Origin: Marinobacter sediminum
Lineage (GTDB): Bacteria; Pseudomonadota; Gammaproteobacteria; Pseudomonadales; Oleiphilaceae
Reading direction: 5' to 3'
NCBI RefSeq assembly: GCF_023657445.1
Contig: NZ_JAGTWY010000001.1
Location: 496,001-560,000 of the forward strand
DNA length: 64,000 bases
Within the stretch, counting starts at the first letter, position 1, and each line of letters starts with the position of its first letter. The notes beneath the pieces were generated by a model. It saw only the letters and a program-made list of their open reading frames with translations. It did no database searches and had not been told where the DNA came from. Below, one piece after another: positions 61,708-64,000 of the stretch. The position numbers and the translations under genes were made by a program.

Positions 61708-63336
61708 ATGACCTCGATTTTTGATCAAGGCCTCGCGCCCGTCGATGCCAATTTCGCCGTTCAATCCCCGATTGATTTCATCGAACGCACCGCGAGTGTT
61801 TACCCGGAATATCCGTCGGTTGTGCACGGTGCTATCCGGTACACCTGGGGAGAGACCTACGAGCGTTGCCGCCGCCTCGCATCTGCGCTGAAAGGGCGCG
61901 GAATAGGTGTTGGCGATACGGTTGCGGTTATGCTTCCCAACATCCCCGCTATGGTGGAAAGCCATTTCGGTGTGCCGATGATTGGTGCGGTGCTGAATAC
62001 CCTGAACGTCCGGCTTGATGCCGATGCCATAGCGTTCATGCTCGAGCATGGTGAGGCGAAGGTTGTGATTGCCGACCGGGAGTTTGGCCAGGTTGTTAAG
62101 GATGCCGTTCGGCATCTGGCGGACAAGCCGTTGATCATAGACGTTGATGATCCTGAGTATGGAGAAGGTGTACAGGTCAGTGACCTGGATTACGAGGCCT
62201 TTCTGCAGGAAGGCGATCCCGAGTTCCAGTGGGGCTTTCCGGATAATGAGTGGGATGCTATTTCCCTGAATTACACGTCTGGCACCACCGGTAATCCCAA
62301 AGGCGTTGTCTACCATCACCGTGGCGCCTATCTGAATGCCTTGGGTAACCAGGTGGTGTGGTCCATGGACATGCATCCGGTCTATCTCTGGACTCTGCCC
62401 ATGTTCCATTGCAACGGCTGGTGTTTCCCATGGACCATCACCGCGATGGCGGGTACACATATTTGTCTGCGCCGAGTTGATCCCGAGAAGATTTTGCAGC
62501 TCATTCGTGATCATCAGGTCACGCATATGTGCGGTGCGCCCATTGTTCTGAATGCGCTGCTCAACGTGCCCGAGTCTGCTAAAGCCGGTATCGAACACGA
62601 AGTGAAGTCTATGACGGCCGGTGCGGCTCCTCCGGCACAGGTCATTGATGCCATTGAAAAAATGGGACTCAAGGTCACTCACACCTACGGTCTGACCGAA
62701 GTTTACGGCCCGGTCACTGTCTGTGCCTGGAAGTCCGAGTGGGACAACCTGCCCCTCGAAGATCGCGCCCGTATCAAGGCACGCCAGGGCGTTCGTTACC
62801 ATACCCTGGCAGGCACCATGGTGGGGGATCCCAATTCCATGGAACCAGTGCCTAAAGATGGCAAGACCATTGGAGAGATTTTCCTCCGCGGCAATACCAC
62901 GATGAAGGGCTACCTGAAGAATCCGACCGCGACCGAAGAGGCCTTCCGTGGTGGCTGGTTCCACACCGGTGATCTGGCGGTGTGGCATGAAGATGGTTAC
63001 ATGGAGATCAAGGATCGCCTGAAGGACATCATCATCTCCGGTGGCGAAAACATTTCAACCATCGAGGTAGAAGACGCCCTCTACCGCCATCCCGCTGTGC
63101 TGGAAGCGGCAGTGGTTGCCCGTCCGGATGAAAAGTGGGGAGAAACACCCTGTGCATTTGTGACTCTGAAACCGGAAGCGGGTGATGTCAGCGAAGAGGA
63201 AATCATCAACTTCTGTCGTGAGCGCCTGGCCCGGTTCAAGGTACCCAAGACTGTCGTCTTTTCGGAGCTGCCCAAGACTTCCACGGGTAAGATCCAGAAG
63301 TTCGTACTGCGGGACCAGGCCAAAGAGCTGGACTGA
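61708..63336 (+). CDS. AMP-dependent acyl-CoA synthetase (DmdB-like group)
   Basis: A 542-residue ANL-superfamily ligase. The P-loop is [20 protein letters not shown], the adenine motif HTYGLTEVYGP, the hinge DRLKDIIISGGENISTIEVE and the catalytic Lys is in PKTSTGKIQKFVLRDQ. The N-terminus (SPIDFIERTASVYPEYPSVV) resembles the group that includes methylmercaptopropionyl-CoA ligase DmdB and medium-chain enzymes; the acid is not determined. AGAGGA lies seven bases before ATG 61708; a longer frame from 61627 is not supported. Control by the divergent two-component pair is likely. Confidence 0.9.
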   Translation: MTSIFDQGLAPVDANFAVQSPIDFIERTASVYPEYPSVVHGAIRYTWGETYERCRRLASALKGRGIGVGDTVAVMLPNIPAMVESHFGVPMIGAVLNTLNVRLDADAIAFMLEHGEAKVVIADREFGQVVKDAVRHLADKPLIIDVDDPEYGEGVQVSDLDYEAFLQEGDPEFQWGFPDNEWDAISLNYTSGTTGNPKGVVYHHRGAYLNALGNQVVWSMDMHPVYLWTLPMFHCNGWCFPWTITAMAGTHICLRRVDPEKILQLIRDHQVTHMCGAPIVLNALLNVPESAKAGIEHEVKSMTAGAAPPAQVIDAIEKMGLKVTHTYGLTEVYGPVTVCAWKSEWDNLPLEDRARIKARQGVRYHTLAGTMVGDPNSMEPVPKDGKTIGEIFLRGNTTMKGYLKNPTATEEAFRGGWFHTGDLAVWHEDGYMEIKDRLKDIIISGGENISTIEVEDALYRHPAVLEAAVVARPDEKWGETPCAFVTLKPEAGDVSEEEIINFCRERLARFKVPKTVVFSELPKTSTGKIQKFVLRDQAKELD

Positions 63337-63423
63337 TCCCCGGATCGGCGTTGCCCGATTCTTGAAACACTGAACCGGCTGCCCCCGATTCGGCACGGAG
63401 GCAGTCATTCCTTGAGTGAATTT

Positions 63424-63449
63424 GGGAGGCGATACGCCTCCCTTTTTTT
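63424..63449 (+). terminator. Rho-independent terminator after the acyl-CoA synthetase gene
   Basis: An 8-bp stem GGGAGGCG-ATA-CGCCTCCC (63424-63442) followed by seven T. It stands about 85 bases after the stop codon. Confidence 0.92.
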
Positions 63450-63465
63450 GTCGTCGAGAAACTGG

Positions 63466-63497
63466 ATGACAGAATGTCATTACGTGACAATCTGTCG
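63466..63497 (+). promoter_or_regulatory. Paired TGACA-N3-TGTCR palindromes
   Basis: ATGACA-GAA-TGTCAT (63466-63480) is a perfect 15-bp dyad apart from the centre, and TGACA-ATC-TGTCG (63485-63497) is a second copy 18 bases on. They stand about 120 bases before the metal-dependent hydrolase gene and look like a tandem operator. The regulator is not known. Confidence 0.5.
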
Positions 63498-63617
63498 GAT
63501 TTTTCGGGTCTGGCCCTTCCTTCCTTCTTGTTTTCAGGTTTAAACTGATTTGACTGATGATTTTTTGTCCGCTGTTCGCAACCTAAAACAACAATCTGAC
63601 GAAGACAGGAGCCAGCC

Positions 63618-64000
63618 ATGACCATCAGCTCTACGCCAGAGGGAGTGTCGGTCAAGCCACGGCACATGCGGTTTGACGTCAGCGAGGATCTCAAGACCTT
63701 CTGGCATGGCAACGATGCCTTCCGGACTGCCTTTTTTAACGCGCTGTCCCTGCAGTTCCCCGATGGAGAGCAGCAGTTCATTAATGCCGTTCGCCTGTAT
63801 CGTGATCAGATTGAAGACCCAAAACTGAAAGAAGAAATTCGCGGCTTTATCGGTCAGGAAGCGCTCCACAGCCGCGAGCACAGGCATTATAACGATGCCT
63901 TGAAGGCCCGCGGCTATGACATCGATGCCATTGATCGGCGTTTTGAAAAACACATGAGTTGGGTCGCTAACCTGGCCCCAAGTCGTCAGTTGGCGGGTAC
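63618..64000 (+). CDS. Predicted metal-dependent hydrolase, N-terminal part
   Basis: The gene starts at ATG 63618 with AGGAGC upstream and runs out of the window; 127 residues are seen. RPRHMRFDVSE-type opening (VKPRHMRFDVSEDLKTFWHG), then ALSLQFPDGEQQFINAVR and GFIGQEALHSREHRHYN, match the COG3687/PF10118 predicted metal-dependent hydrolases, with ferritin-like helices carrying Glu and His ligands (FPxGE, QEAxHxxxH). The true activity of this family is not established. Confidence 0.82.
   Translation, partial: MTISSTPEGVSVKPRHMRFDVSEDLKTFWHGNDAFRTAFFNALSLQFPDGEQQFINAVRLYRDQIEDPKLKEEIRGFIGQEALHSREHRHYNDALKARGYDIDAIDRRFEKHMSWVANLAPSRQLAG

Noticed and set aside
1..64000. tRNA, rRNA and prophage genes
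   Set aside because: I looked for cloverleaf-like and rRNA-like stretches and for phage structural genes and saw none; a covariance search was not possible.

Overview
The window reads as a chromosomal segment of a marine gammaproteobacterium, most likely Marinobacter or a close relative. The reasons are the GC-rich core genes, the leucine/isovalerate (liu) catabolic operon under a MerR regulator, several acyl-CoA enzymes, SulP/universal-stress and RND genes, and gammaproteobacterial ilvGM attenuation. The genus is an inference from gene content, not from a marker gene.

Layout. 1-5.9 kb: the end of a thioesterase gene, an alpha/beta hydrolase, and a five-gene branched-chain-type ABC importer (two ATPases, binding protein, two permeases) closed by a strong terminator. 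6.4-14.4 kb: a lipoprotein with a Thr/Asp pentapeptide repeat, small hypothetical genes, an SGNH hydrolase, a secreted protein, a 661-residue protein with a possible papain-like C-terminus, and a LemA/TPM-domain trio. 14.95-22.55 kb: an integron gene-cassette array without an integrase in the window (a CALIN). It has eight attC sites, all in one orientation, and eleven or twelve cassette ORFs on the minus strand; several are of lower GC than the surroundings. 22.55-23.2 kb: a gene-poor junction with palindromic repeats and what looks like the 3' tail of a ribonucleotide reductase beta gene. 23.2-32.8 kb: the liu operon (liuR-A-B-C-D, HMG-CoA lyase, an AhpD-like gene, an acyl-CoA synthetase). 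32.9-36.05 kb: a divergent SDR/acyl-CoA dehydrogenase/thiolase set that suits isoleucine or short-chain acyl-CoA breakdown. 36.2-38.45 kb: ilvGM with leader peptide and attenuator. 38.5-43.5 kb: RND efflux pair and a pseudouridine synthase. 43.6-57.8 kb: housekeeping and accessory genes (diguanylate cyclase, amidase, methyltransferase, DjlA, AlkB, MgtC/DUF4010, SulP, UspA, flavoprotein, alcohol dehydrogenase, PhzF). 58-64 kb: a MocR regulator, a FixL/FixJ-like two-component pair divergent from an acyl-CoA synthetase, and the start of a metal-dependent hydrolase.

How the parts fit. A MerR-type operator (TTKACGTTTACGTAWAC core) lies both in front of liuR and, about 31 kb away, in front of the ABC importer. 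This suggests that one regulator links import of a branched compound to its breakdown. The liu operon converts isovaleryl-CoA to acetoacetate and acetyl-CoA; the divergent genes supply beta-oxidation-type steps. Biosynthesis of the same amino acids (ilvGM) sits next door under ribosome-mediated attenuation.

The most novel part is the cassette array. It carries HEPN-like, nucleotidyltransferase-like and GIY-YIG-like proteins, several in overlapping pairs, and is the best place in this window to look for undescribed defence or toxin-antitoxin modules. All family calls were made by reading; no database search was run.
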